DNA of 64,000 bases from Paradesertivirga superstes (lineage in GTDB: Bacteria > Bacteroidota > Bacteroidia > Sphingobacteriales > Sphingobacteriaceae), in assembly GCF_037622515.1 (NCBI RefSeq), contig NZ_JBBJCN010000001.1, positions 620,001 through 684,000 on the forward strand, in the 5' to 3' direction. The translations under genes were made by a program, and so were the position numbers. A model generated the notes under the pieces. That model did not search any database and was not told the origin of the DNA. It saw only the letters and a program-made list of their open reading frames with translations. Numbering within the stretch: position 1 is the stretch's first letter; each line of letters starts with the position of its first letter. This document shows, one piece after another, positions 17,614 to 26,136 of this stretch.

Positions 17614-18996
17614 ATGAAAAATGCTCATAGCATCTTTTATCTTATCGGTACTACTATCCTTCTGATAGTAATTAATACCATATTCTTTCTTTTTCAGACC
17701 ACTAAAAACGAAAAGAATCATGAAGCATCTATGAAAACATATGAGATTATTGAAACGGCCAGTCAGTTTCTTGATAATCTTGAAGTTTCCGAAATTCACT
17801 ACCGCAGGTATTTGATGACCTTAGATTCGAACTCACTTGCTATTTATTCAACAACAGAGAAAAGTCTAGATGACAACTATATTAAGTTGTATTCATTATT
17901 AAATGGGAACTTATCACAACAACGGAATCTAGGCCGTCTTAATGAGTTAATCAATTTAAAACGGGTACAAATCAATAAGATAGTTAAACGGATTAGTAAC
18001 GGGTCACAGAGTCAAGAACGAAAAGAAGAAGATTTAACCATTGTAAAGAACACTGAAACTCATACCCGTGAGGTTGTAAAGAATATTACAGGCACCGAGA
18101 AAGAGAACCTGGATACCAGCAATAAAGACATAGAAAAATTAACCCGGAGAATTCAAATATTTACCGTCATCAGTAACTGGATATTATTAATAATAGTAGT
18201 ATCCGTGTTGATTAATGTTATTCAAAGCCGTGACAAGATCGGAAGGCTCTTTAAACAAATTCAGAAAAAAAACAAACAGCTTGAGGATCAAAAAGGCGAA
18301 CTTCAAAATTTAAGCAAGGATTTGCTCGGTCAAAACACAGAATTAGAGCGATTTGCCTATGTTGCTTCACATGATTTACGTTCTCCTGCACTGAATATGA
18401 TCTCTTTGCTCCAGATTCACGAAGACTCTAAAGATCATGCGGAAAGAAGCAGCCTTATCAAAACCATTAAATCTGTTGCTGATAACCTTATCATTAAACT
18501 CGATGATTTGATTGATGTCCTTAGAAACAAGCATGAGCCTTTTGGCATTCAGGAGAAATTAAACTTTATGCACGTTTATAATGTGGTCGAAAAAAATCTA
18601 ACCGCGGATATTAAAAGATCAAGCGCCAAATTACATTATGATTTCTCGGCAGCCCCTGAAATCTATTATCCCAAAAGCTACCTCGAAAGCATTATGCAAA
18701 ATCTTTTGTCTAACGCATTGAAATACCGCCATCCTGACAGAGTTCCCGAAATATCTGTTAGAACCATGCTAAAAGACAACAAACTTTTGCTCGAAGTAAA
18801 AGATAATGGTTTAGGAATCGACTTAAAAAAACATGGGGAAGAGGTGTTTGGAATCTATAAAACCTTCCATAATGTAAAAGGCAATAAGGGAATTGGATTA
18901 TATATAACTAAAGCTCAAATCATTGCTATGGGAGGGAACATAACTTTGGAAAGCATTCCAAATCATGGCAGCACCTTTACAGTATACTTTAACTAA
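17614..18996 (+). CDS. Membrane sensor histidine kinase (CHASE3-like sensor, HisKA, HATPase_c)
   Basis: A 460-aa inner-membrane kinase. TM1 is at about residues 4-24 and TM2 at about 187-208. The extracytoplasmic helical segment between (about 160 aa) has the size and RYLMT-type motif of CHASE3 sensors (YRRYLMTLDSNSL). Cytoplasmic side: a coiled coil (KKNKQLEDQKGELQNLSKDL), the phospho-acceptor H-box in FAYVASHDLRSPALNM, then the ATP-binding domain with NLLSNALKYRHPD (N box), DNGLGIDLKK (G1) and GNKGIGLYITK (G2). No response regulator gene is adjacent. Its 3' end overlaps the convergent helicase gene by 8 bp. Confidence 0.87.
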   Translation: MKNAHSIFYLIGTTILLIVINTIFFLFQTTKNEKNHEASMKTYEIIETASQFLDNLEVSEIHYRRYLMTLDSNSLAIYSTTEKSLDDNYIKLYSLLNGNLSQQRNLGRLNELINLKRVQINKIVKRISNGSQSQERKEEDLTIVKNTETHTREVVKNITGTEKENLDTSNKDIEKLTRRIQIFTVISNWILLIIVVSVLINVIQSRDKIGRLFKQIQKKNKQLEDQKGELQNLSKDLLGQNTELERFAYVASHDLRSPALNMISLLQIHEDSKDHAERSSLIKTIKSVADNLIIKLDDLIDVLRNKHEPFGIQEKLNFMHVYNVVEKNLTADIKRSSAKLHYDFSAAPEIYYPKSYLESIMQNLLSNALKYRHPDRVPEISVRTMLKDNKLLLEVKDNGLGIDLKKHGEEVFGIYKTFHNVKGNKGIGLYITKAQIIAMGGNITLESIPNHGSTFTVYFN

Positions 18997-20395
18997 AAAA
19001 TTTCGAACTGAAATTTACAAGAAAAAGCTCTTTAACCGACCGTGTTACGGCCGTATACATCCATCTTAGGAAATCAGTATTCAACATCTCATCTGTGAGG
19101 TAACCCTGGTCGACAAAAACTGCGTCCCACTGGCCACCCTGTGCTTTATGACAGGTTACAGCATAAGCAAACTTAACCTGCAAAGCATTAAAATAAGGAT
19201 TCTTCTTAAGTTCTTCCATACGCATTCTTTTATTGGCGATGTGCTTGTAATCTTCAAGAACAGCTTCATACAACCTCCTGTTGTCTATATTCGAAAGGCT
19301 TGGAGTTTCTGAATACAAGGTATCCAGCATAACCTTACACGTTAATGGTTCATCATCAGGATAATCCAAAAATTCTAAAACTACATCCGCAAAACGAAAT
19401 CCATAAAGTTCGGTGATATTTTTCATCTTTCGAATCTTCGCAATATCTCCATTGGCGATAAAAGCGTTACTTTGCTCATCGGCGGCCAGCCAGTAATAAT
19501 TATTACGTACCACCATTAAAAAGTCTCCCCCGCTCAGTTCTTCTTCCCTGTATAAAATCCTGTTCCGTATTTGCAGATTGTAATTATTGGCATTCTTGTT
19601 CGACCGGCAAACCACGAGCGTATTCTCCATACCGTACTTATCGTAAGCATACTGAAGCCCCTCTGGAAGTTTTTCACCACTCATGTTATATATATCTGAA
19701 AAGCCCTTTACTTTCAGCTGAGGAAATTCTTCCTTTTTACTCCGGATCAGTTCCCGGATATGCGTTGCATTGAACAAAATGCCAGATTCTTTTTGTTGCC
19801 TGACAACATCCGTCAGCTCATAACTAAAAATTGTTCTCGTAAACACTTCCTGAAGCAGTTTATTATCTAATGCCGGACTGTAATCGGAACCTACCGGCGG
19901 AAGCTGCGCCGTGTCTCCAACCAGCATAAGTTTACAGTTTTTTCCACTATAAACATACATTAACAGATCTTCGAGCAGACTTTTACCACTAAAATCTGCT
20001 GCTTCATTAGAAATCATCGATGCTTCATCAACGATAAAAATGGTATTCTCCGCTAGGTTCTCAGATATGATAAAGCTAAGATCAAGGCTCATGGCAGATT
20101 TTTTCCGGTAAATCCTCTTATGAATAGTAAAGGCCTTTTTACCTGAATAATTGCTTATTACCTTAGCAGCTCTTCCTGTTGGGGCTAGTAAAACAGTTTT
20201 TAAACTTAATTTGGGCAAAGTTTTAACAAGCGAAGCTACAATAGTTGTTTTACCGGTACCGGCATAACCTTTCAATACAAAGCAATCATCACCATACTCA
20301 CTCTGGATAAACTTATCCAATTCCTCAAAAACTAAAAGCTGCTGCTCCGTGGGACTAACCGGAAATTGCTCTTTTAGTAAGCTACTAATTTTCAT
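18989..20395 (-). CDS. RecD-like superfamily 1 DNA helicase (AAA ATPase)
   Basis: A 468-aa helicase. Motifs in order: Q-like region PTEQQLLVFEEL, Walker A GYAGTGKTT, motif Ia PTGRAAKVI, Walker B VDEASMI, motif III VGDTAQLPPVGSDY, motif V/VI region with VTCHKAQGGQWD and YTAVTRSVKELFLVN. This is the UvrD_C_2/AAA_30 layout of RecD-type 5'-3' helicases often annotated as exodeoxyribonuclease V subunit or RecD2-like. It lacks a long N-terminal domain. I chose ATG at 20395 (MKISSLLKEQF); an upstream in-frame start at 20467 would overlap the divergent DUF3822 gene and add an unlikely 24-residue extension. Confidence 0.86.
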   Translation of the reverse strand: MKISSLLKEQFPVSPTEQQLLVFEELDKFIQSEYGDDCFVLKGYAGTGKTTIVASLVKTLPKLSLKTVLLAPTGRAAKVISNYSGKKAFTIHKRIYRKKSAMSLDLSFIISENLAENTIFIVDEASMISNEAADFSGKSLLEDLLMYVYSGKNCKLMLVGDTAQLPPVGSDYSPALDNKLLQEVFTRTIFSYELTDVVRQQKESGILFNATHIRELIRSKKEEFPQLKVKGFSDIYNMSGEKLPEGLQYAYDKYGMENTLVVCRSNKNANNYNLQIRNRILYREEELSGGDFLMVVRNNYYWLAADEQSNAFIANGDIAKIRKMKNITELYGFRFADVVLEFLDYPDDEPLTCKVMLDTLYSETPSLSNIDNRRLYEAVLEDYKHIANKRMRMEELKKNPYFNALQVKFAYAVTCHKAQGGQWDAVFVDQGYLTDEMLNTDFLRWMYTAVTRSVKELFLVNFSSKFFS

Positions 20396-20430
20396 GCGAT
20401 GTAAAATTGCGCAATTCCGTTCAAAAAAAT

Positions 20431-20438
20431 TAGTTTTG
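20431..20438 (+). promoter_or_regulatory. TAGTTTTG box 5 nt before the DUF3822 ATG
   Basis: It is an exact TAnnTTTG match ending 5 nt before ATG 20444, implying a leaderless or near-leaderless mRNA for the DUF3822-rsmD operon. Confidence 0.5.
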
Positions 20439-20443
20439 TTGTA

Positions 20444-21280
20444 ATGAACGATTTCGGCATAGTACATTTAAAAGACGAGAAGTTTGATACTTCCCAGGGA
20501 GACATGCAGCTTCTGATTAAAATTACTCCCAGGCGCATTTCTTATGCAATAATTGACGCGAGAGATAATAGTCTGGTTGTACTTCATGACTCGCCGATAT
20601 CAGACTCTATTGAGAATAGTTTAAATGATCTGTCCAGAGATAATGAGGATTTTCAATTAACCTTTACCGCGGTAAAGGCATCCGTTCATACCCCCAATTT
20701 TACCCTCATACCCACAAAATATTTCACCTTTGACAATATGCCGGAATATGAAAAGCTCATGCAGGCAAACGGAAAGTCGAAAACATTTATTTCTTCGATA
20801 AACTCTGATACTATAAAATGTATCAAAGCGCTAAACGTACAAACAACAACTCCGATAATTAATACCCTATCGGGTGTACGCCTGTTTAGTCAGATAGAAC
20901 CATTAGTTGAAATGGGATTGAAAATGGGCGATACCAACCCTAATAAACTCCTTCTTCAATTCGGGGTTGATTTTTTTGAAGCCTGCCTTATTTCTGATGA
21001 AAAACTTATACTTTACAATTTATATCAGATAAAAAACACTGATGACTTTAATTATTATTTATTGATGATTATGGAACAGTTATCAATAAATAATAAAAAC
21101 ACGTCTGTCATCCTGGCCGGAAATATAGAACATGGAGACGAAAGTCACAGCCGGGTAGCAAAGTATTTCGGCGATGTTCGCTTTGCAGATTGTACAGAGA
21201 TAATTAAATTTTCCAATGTTTTTGATCAAAGTTCAAAGCACCGCCATTTGTCATTATTAGGTTTATTGCTATGCGAATAA
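20444..21280 (+). CDS. DUF3822 family protein
   Basis: A 278-aa protein matching the DUF3822 family of Bacteroidota, whose members have an actin/pilus-ATPase-like fold as I recall and unknown role. The start MNDFGIVHLKDEKFD, LLIKITPRRISYAIIDARDN and FTAVKASVHTPNFTLIPTKYF are typical, as is the C-terminal FADCTEIIKFS. There is no signal peptide or TM segment. Its end overlaps the rsmD start by 10 nt, so the two are translationally coupled; this pairing (DUF3822-rsmD-coaD) is recurrent in the phylum. Confidence 0.82.
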   Translation: MNDFGIVHLKDEKFDTSQGDMQLLIKITPRRISYAIIDARDNSLVVLHDSPISDSIENSLNDLSRDNEDFQLTFTAVKASVHTPNFTLIPTKYFTFDNMPEYEKLMQANGKSKTFISSINSDTIKCIKALNVQTTTPIINTLSGVRLFSQIEPLVEMGLKMGDTNPNKLLLQFGVDFFEACLISDEKLILYNLYQIKNTDDFNYYLLMIMEQLSINNKNTSVILAGNIEHGDESHSRVAKYFGDVRFADCTEIIKFSNVFDQSSKHRHLSLLGLLLCE

Positions 21281-21807
21281 TTGGCGGAAAACTTAAAGGT
21301 TTACGTTTTTTTCCTCCAGCAAATCTTCCGGTAAGGCCCACAACAGATATGGCCAAAGAAGCTCTTTTTAATATCCTTTACAACCGGATTGATTTTGAAG
21401 GATTAAAGATATTGGACCTCTTCAGCGGAACGGGAAATATCTCCATGGAGTTTGCCTCCAGAGATGCCGCAGAAATCACGTCTGTTGATAATAATACTGG
21501 GTGTATAAATTATTTAAAAGCGATTTCCAGGCAATATAAGGCAGATGAAATCAGACCTTTTAAGGCAGACGTATTTAAATTTTTAAAGGAAGAAACAGAA
21601 ACGTTCGATCTCATCTTTGCCGATCCGCCATACGATATACCGCAAATCCCGCTGATTGCTGAGTTGGTTTTCGAACGAAAGCTTTTAAACCCTGATGGCA
21701 TTTTGATTATTGAACATCCCAGCACAAAAAAACTCGACAACCATCCAAACTTTACAGAACAAAGAAAATATGGATACTCTTCATTTAGCTTTTTTGAGAA
21801 CAAATAA
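21271..21807 (+). CDS. rsmD: 16S rRNA (guanine(966)-N(2))-methyltransferase RsmD
   Basis: A 178-aa SAM-dependent methyltransferase that modifies G966 of 16S rRNA. It begins MRIIGGKLKGLRF with the family's RPTTDMAKEALFNIL block, has the SAM-binding DLFSGTGN motif and the catalytic ADPPYD motif. Start ATG at 21271 overlaps the DUF3822 stop. coaD follows after 54 nt, forming a likely operon. Confidence 0.94.
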   Translation: MRIIGGKLKGLRFFPPANLPVRPTTDMAKEALFNILYNRIDFEGLKILDLFSGTGNISMEFASRDAAEITSVDNNTGCINYLKAISRQYKADEIRPFKADVFKFLKEETETFDLIFADPPYDIPQIPLIAELVFERKLLNPDGILIIEHPSTKKLDNHPNFTEQRKYGYSSFSFFENK

Positions 21808-21861
21808 GCTTTGCAAGATATGGCCTTTTGCATTTTAGCTTTAACCTTTTACCTTTAAAAT

Positions 21862-22323
21862 ATGAAAATCGCACTTTTCCCCGGATCATTTGATCCTGTA
21901 ACTATTGCACATGTAGACATTCTCAAACGTTCTGTTTCATTATTTGACAAAGTAATTGTTGGAGTCGGGGATAATAGTTCAAAGCGCTCCAAACTTGATA
22001 CAGACATAAGAATTAAAATCCTTCAGGCGGTTTTCAAAGCTGAACCAAAAATTGAGGTAACCTCTTACCAGGGCCTTACCGTAGATTTCTGTAAAAAAAT
22101 CGGCGCTCAATATATGTTACGTGGTATCCGGACAGTTTCGGATTTTGAATATGAAAAAGCTATAGCGCAAATGAATCATGCGCTTGAACCTTCAATCGAA
22201 AGTATTTTTATTTTAAGTAACCCCGGGTATTCTGCGATAAGCTCGACCATTGTCAGGGATATATTGAAGCACAAAGGCGATGTAAGTAAATTTGTACCAA
22301 AAGAAGCTTTGGAATTTTTATAA
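21862..22323 (+). CDS. coaD: Pantetheine-phosphate adenylyltransferase
   Basis: A 153-aa nucleotidyltransferase forming dephospho-CoA from 4'-phosphopantetheine and ATP. The N-terminal FPGSFDPVTIAHVDILKRS holds the (T/S)xGH-like nucleotide motif in the IAHVD form; MLRGIRTVSDFEYE and the C-terminal YSAISSTIVRDILKHKGD are family blocks. Length matches the usual 150-165 aa. It is last in the DUF3822-rsmD-coaD run. Confidence 0.95.
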   Translation: MKIALFPGSFDPVTIAHVDILKRSVSLFDKVIVGVGDNSSKRSKLDTDIRIKILQAVFKAEPKIEVTSYQGLTVDFCKKIGAQYMLRGIRTVSDFEYEKAIAQMNHALEPSIESIFILSNPGYSAISSTIVRDILKHKGDVSKFVPKEALEFL

Positions 22324-22466
22324 GTGATAAAAAAAGTAAAAAATCAAAATTTAAAAACTAAAAACCTCAAAACGCGACAATTAAGTATCCGTACCAAAGT
22401 TCATTACCAATTCGCCGGGTAAAACGCAATAAAAATTTATCTCAAACCCTTATTGGGCCCGTATAC

Positions 22467-23063
22467 TTAAACTTCAAGCAAACTTATCACATCCCGTATT
22501 AGCGGATAGGTATTTTGTTTGATGTATTCGAAGTCGCCGGAGGCAAGCCAGCGTGCTTCTGTAATACCTTCTTCCAGCTGAGGGATGAGATCCTGTTTAT
22601 CGGCTTTCATATTAAACCAAACTGTTTTTTTAAATATAATCTGGCCCCTTTCTTCATAAACATGCCATGTTTTACAAAGACGGTCTGTGAGTTCTGAAAC
22701 TTTAATTCCACACTCTTCTTCTACTTCTCTTACTGCAGCTATTTTTGTTTTTTCCCCTTTATCCAATTTCCCTTTTGGCAAATCCCATTTCCCGTTCCGA
22801 AAGATAAAAAGAAACTGATTTTCATCATTTCTAACCACACCGCCTGCAGCTTTAATAAAGAAAAAAGGTTTTCTTATACTTTGAAAAAACTCCTTGGGAT
22901 CCTTAGTTAGGATAACATTCACAGTAGAAGGACCAGCTTTTGCAAGCTTATAAAAATTTGAAAAATCAAATTCCTGGGGTTCAATTTGTTGATAATTTCC
23001 TAGTCCTCCGGGTAAAAAATCTGCTATGATTAGAGCAGTATCGTTAATATAAATTCTATACAT
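22467..23063 (-). CDS. NUDIX hydrolase
   Basis: An about 198-aa hydrolase. The Nudix box is complete: within LPKGKLDKGEKTKIAAVREVEEECG-type sequence, G-x5-E-x7-REV-x-EE-x-GI is intact (about residues 102-124). An N-terminal extension of about 70 residues (MYRIYINDTALIIADFLPG) precedes it, typical of a Bacteroidota group. I chose the ATG at 23063; ATG at 23072 is possible, and an upstream start at 23150 would lie inside pyrE. It is divergent from pyrE with almost no intergenic space. Substrate is unknown. Confidence 0.85.
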   Translation of the reverse strand: MYRIYINDTALIIADFLPGGLGNYQQIEPQEFDFSNFYKLAKAGPSTVNVILTKDPKEFFQSIRKPFFFIKAAGGVVRNDENQFLFIFRNGKWDLPKGKLDKGEKTKIAAVREVEEECGIKVSELTDRLCKTWHVYEERGQIIFKKTVWFNMKADKQDLIPQLEEGITEARWLASGDFEYIKQNTYPLIRDVISLLEV

Positions 23064-23066
23064 TTG
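23059..23066 (+). promoter_or_regulatory. TACATTTG box 4 nt before pyrE ATG
   Basis: It is an exact TAnnTTTG match ending at 23066; pyrE ATG begins at 23071. It overlaps the first codons of the divergent NUDIX gene. A leaderless pyrE mRNA is suggested; -33 not identified. Confidence 0.4.
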
Positions 23067-23070
23067 TGTC

Positions 23071-23733
23071 ATGATCAACAAGAGTGAGATTGAACAGAAA
23101 GTCGCTGAGTTTTTATTACAAATAAAAGCAATTAAATTACAACCAAACAACCCTTTTACCTGGGCATCGGGAATAAAATCGCCAATTTATTGTGATAATC
23201 GCATAACTCTCTCTCATCCAACCATCAGAACTTATATCAGACAAAATTTAGTTGCACTTATCCAGGAAGAATTTGGCTCCGTAGGTTTAATCGCCGGTGT
23301 AGCTACGGCAGGTATTCCACAAGGCGTTCTCGTTGCCCAGGAGCTTGGTTTACCTTTTGCCTATGTTCGCTCAAAGCCGAAAGAACATGGTACCGGGAGC
23401 TTAATTGAAGGTGAAATATTTGACAATCAGCGTGTAATAGTAGTTGAAGATTTAATTTCAACAGGAAAAAGCAGTTTACAGGCAGTTGATGCATTGCGCC
23501 AGGCAGGTTGTGATGTAGCGGGTCTTGTGGCAATTTTCAGCTATGGCTTAGATGAGGCCACTGAAAATTTCAAGAATACAAAATGCCGGTTTTCGACGCT
23601 TTCCAATTACAATGCATTGATAGAATACGCTTCAGAACATCGTTTTATCAACAAAGATGACCTTTCACTGTTACGTAAATGGCGCGACAATCCCGCAGAA
23701 TGGGCCAACGCTATTGAAAACACAGTTAAATAG
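23071..23733 (+). CDS. pyrE: Orotate phosphoribosyltransferase
   Basis: A 220-aa enzyme of pyrimidine synthesis that adds PRPP to orotate to give OMP. It has FTWASGIKSPIYCDNR (substrate loop), LIAGVATAGIPQGVLVAQ, YVRSKPKEHGTGSLIEGE and the PRPP-binding motif RVIVVEDLISTGKSSLQAV. The SRPBCC gene starts 5 nt after its stop. Confidence 0.95.
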   Translation: MINKSEIEQKVAEFLLQIKAIKLQPNNPFTWASGIKSPIYCDNRITLSHPTIRTYIRQNLVALIQEEFGSVGLIAGVATAGIPQGVLVAQELGLPFAYVRSKPKEHGTGSLIEGEIFDNQRVIVVEDLISTGKSSLQAVDALRQAGCDVAGLVAIFSYGLDEATENFKNTKCRFSTLSNYNALIEYASEHRFINKDDLSLLRKWRDNPAEWANAIENTVK

Positions 23734-23738
23734 TCAAT

Positions 23739-24134
23739 ATGTCAATATTTGAAAGTAAAGTAGAGATTAATAAACCGGTAAATGAAGTGTATAAGTTTCT
23801 GGCTGATTTTAACAATCATCAGAAATTAATGCCGGACAATATTTCCAACTGGTCGTCGACCGCAGACGAAGCCAGTTTTTCTGTGCAGAACATGGCTAAA
23901 CTGGCTTTGAAAATTTCTAACAGAATTGAAAATCAGGCTATAATCATTGTTCCGGCCGATGAAGTTCCTTTTAATGTGGATATGAGGTGGGTGGTTGCAG
24001 ATTTGGGTAATAATACCACTGAAGCTATCTTAACAATTTCCGCAGAGCTTAATATGATGATGAAGATGATGGCCAGCGGACCATTAAAGAAATTAGTAAA
24101 TCATCAGACAGAAGTTTTAAGGAAAGTAGTTTAA
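23739..24134 (+). CDS. SRPBCC (START-like) family protein
   Basis: A 131-aa soluble protein. The opening FESKVEINKPVNEVYKFLADFNNHQKLMP is the standard first strand and helix of the polyketide cyclase/START-like (SRPBCC) ligand-binding fold, and the C-terminal long helix is AELNMMMKMMASGPLKKLVN. Ligand is unknown. It follows pyrE by 5 nt, so it is probably co-expressed; this adjacency is frequent in Bacteroidota. A GC-rich hairpin follows. Confidence 0.82.
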   Translation: MSIFESKVEINKPVNEVYKFLADFNNHQKLMPDNISNWSSTADEASFSVQNMAKLALKISNRIENQAIIIVPADEVPFNVDMRWVVADLGNNTTEAILTISAELNMMMKMMASGPLKKLVNHQTEVLRKVV

Positions 24135-24137
24135 CTA

Positions 24138-24165
24138 GAAGAGGGGGACTAAAGCCCCCTCTTCA
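24138..24165 (+). terminator. Hairpin terminator after SRPBCC gene
   Basis: GAAGAGGGGG pairs with CCCCCTCTTC across a 7-8 nt loop. The following sequence is A/T mixed, not a pure T run, so efficiency is uncertain. Confidence 0.7.
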
Positions 24166-24239
24166 TATTCTAATATATTACAAAGTCTTCCCTTTGTCGC
24201 ATTACACTTAGTATTTACGTTTATACTGAAAAAGATGCT

Positions 24240-24656
24240 ATGAAAACCTTCTTATTATTAACCTGCTGTATATTTCTTTTATCCTGTAATGATAAAGTAT
24301 TAGTTACGGAAGACTGCCCCTCCCTGGTCTGCACGCAAGAATTCCGATCGGTATCAATAAAGTTTAAAGATGCTGCGGGGCAAGCCGTTATTGTAAATAA
24401 TTTCAGCGCAATTATAAAACGAACCGGAAAATCTACAGCCTCCTACCCTACCGACGCTTCTTATTTTAAGGGTTCGTACAGCGTAGCAACAGATATGGAT
24501 ACAAAAACACTGCTACCTGATGGAGATACCATAGATGTAAGTGCTGTAAATCCTAAAACAAATCAGAAAAAAACAGCTCAATTCGTTGTTTCGGGTGGAA
24601 AATGTGCGTGTCATATTGAAAAAATATCAGGGCCGGAGGAAATTGTTTTTGACTGA
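24240..24656 (+). CDS. Small predicted lipoprotein, function unknown
   Basis: A 138-aa protein with signal peptide and lipobox LLSC (Cys16). The mature part has four further Cys in pairs (CPSLVC near residue 25, CAC near the C-terminus), suggesting disulphides. Predicted mostly beta. I do not recognise the family. It sits alone between the pyrE transcript and chrA. Confidence 0.7.
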   Translation: MKTFLLLTCCIFLLSCNDKVLVTEDCPSLVCTQEFRSVSIKFKDAAGQAVIVNNFSAIIKRTGKSTASYPTDASYFKGSYSVATDMDTKTLLPDGDTIDVSAVNPKTNQKKTAQFVVSGGKCACHIEKISGPEEIVFD

Positions 24657-24744
24657 ACTTTAGCAAGCTCACAGGGATCTAATGGTTAAAATTTTCAAAA
24701 GGGAAAATTCATGCGGACTAAATTTTTGATTTCAATGTATACAG

Positions 24745-25875
24745 TTGAATAAAAACTCCCAAATAAAAGAAATTGCAAAATTGTTCTTCAAATTAGGAGT
24801 AACAGCTTTCGGTGGCCCTGCAGCACACATTGCGATGATGAAGGAAGAAGTTGTGGACAAAAGAAAATGGATGACTGAACAGCATTTTCTTGACCTTATT
24901 GGCGCAACCAATTTAATTCCCGGACCGAACAGCACTGAAATGGCAATCCATATCGGACAAGAGCGGGCAGGTTATAAAGGTTTAATAGTCGCAGGACTTT
25001 GTTTCATTTTACCGGCAGTTTTCATAACAGGAATTTTTGCCTGGCTATACAAACAGTACGGGCAATTGCCCGAGGTACAGCCATTTATTTATGGTATAAA
25101 ACCTGCGATCATTGCAGTAATTCTTGCAGCAGTATATCCACTAGCTAAAAAGTCATTAAAATCGGTCCAGCTGGGGATAATAGGACTTGCTGTGCTGATC
25201 TTGTCGTTGCTCAATTTCAATGAAATTTATTTAATGTTTGGAGCGGGTATAATTGCCTTGCTTTTGGCCTCTATCAGAAACAACAAAACAGAAAGTGCAA
25301 ACACATTTTTTCCTTTTACACTATTACAAGTTTCAGGCACAACACTCTTTACAGCTACCAACCTGAATTTATTTTTGATCTTCCTGAAAATTGGCGCAAT
25401 ACTTTATGGAAGCGGTTATGTGCTTTTCGCATTTCTGGACTCTGAACTTGTTTCAACGGGCATTTTAACCAGGCAACAATTAATTGATGCAATTGCAGTA
25501 GGGCAATTTACACCAGGTCCAGTATTTTCTTCAGTAACTTTTATCGGTTATCAAATTAATGGTTTGTCGGGTGCTGTAATTTCCACTTTTGGCATCTTTC
25601 TACCTTCGTTTGTGTTTGTGGCTTTGCTCAATCCGCTGGTGAAAAAAATGCGGGATTCAAAACCGTTCTCAATATTTCTTGATGCTGTTAATGTTGCTTC
25701 TGTAGCGATAATCTTTTCTGTATGTTACTTTATGGGCAAAGACACAATTACCGACTGGCGGACAATCCTCATTGCATTAGCAAGCATCATCCTGACGTTT
25801 GGATTTAGAAAAATAAATAGTGCATTTGTTGTTTTAGGAGGCTCTGTTGCAGGTTACTTATTGCTTCTTTTTTAA
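24745..25875 (+). CDS. ChrA-type chromate transporter (two CHR domains)
   Basis: A 376-aa membrane protein with about ten hydrophobic segments in two homologous halves. The first half contains FFKLGVTAFGGPAAHIAMM and ATNLIPGPNSTEMAIHIG; the second contains IGAILYGSGYVLFAFLDSEL and AVGQFTPGPVFSSVTFIGY. These paired G-x-FGGP and PGP motifs define the CHR family. Chromate efflux is the known role of some members; others have unknown anions. The start codon is TTG at 24745; an ATG at 24735 closes after five codons, and the next in-frame Met would delete the first CHR motif. Confidence 0.88.
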   Translation: MNKNSQIKEIAKLFFKLGVTAFGGPAAHIAMMKEEVVDKRKWMTEQHFLDLIGATNLIPGPNSTEMAIHIGQERAGYKGLIVAGLCFILPAVFITGIFAWLYKQYGQLPEVQPFIYGIKPAIIAVILAAVYPLAKKSLKSVQLGIIGLAVLILSLLNFNEIYLMFGAGIIALLLASIRNNKTESANTFFPFTLLQVSGTTLFTATNLNLFLIFLKIGAILYGSGYVLFAFLDSELVSTGILTRQQLIDAIAVGQFTPGPVFSSVTFIGYQINGLSGAVISTFGIFLPSFVFVALLNPLVKKMRDSKPFSIFLDAVNVASVAIIFSVCYFMGKDTITDWRTILIALASIILTFGFRKINSAFVVLGGSVAGYLLLLF

Positions 25876-25918
25876 ACAAATCATTAACAGCAAACTCTAA
25901 AAACCTGGATTGCATGGA

Positions 25919-25952
25919 AAGCCCGGATCTGGGCAATTGCAAGGCCGGGCTT
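25919..25952. repeat. Hairpin AAGCCCGG/CCGGGCTT in chrA-clpB gap
   Basis: An 8-bp stem with an 18-nt loop lies in the 261-bp gap. No T run follows; it may be a weak terminator for chrA or a small palindromic repeat. I see nothing else there. Confidence 0.4.
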
Positions 25953-26136
25953 GAAATAAAAGCGAGACTTCAGCATCTACAAGACGACGGTATGTTTCCC
26001 AAAACATGGTCAACTTTTCAGTATAATTTATTATTTATCAGACTTTTAGTCATTTCAGAAAAAATTTACTGGACAAAAATTCCACTATTCTGAATCAAAA
26101 TCCATATGGCAATTGTTTTGATTGTACTTAAGCACT

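Noticed and set aside
20395..20467. Upstream start for the RecD-like helicase
   Set aside because: It would overlap the divergent DUF3822 gene and its promoter box and add an atypical N-terminus.
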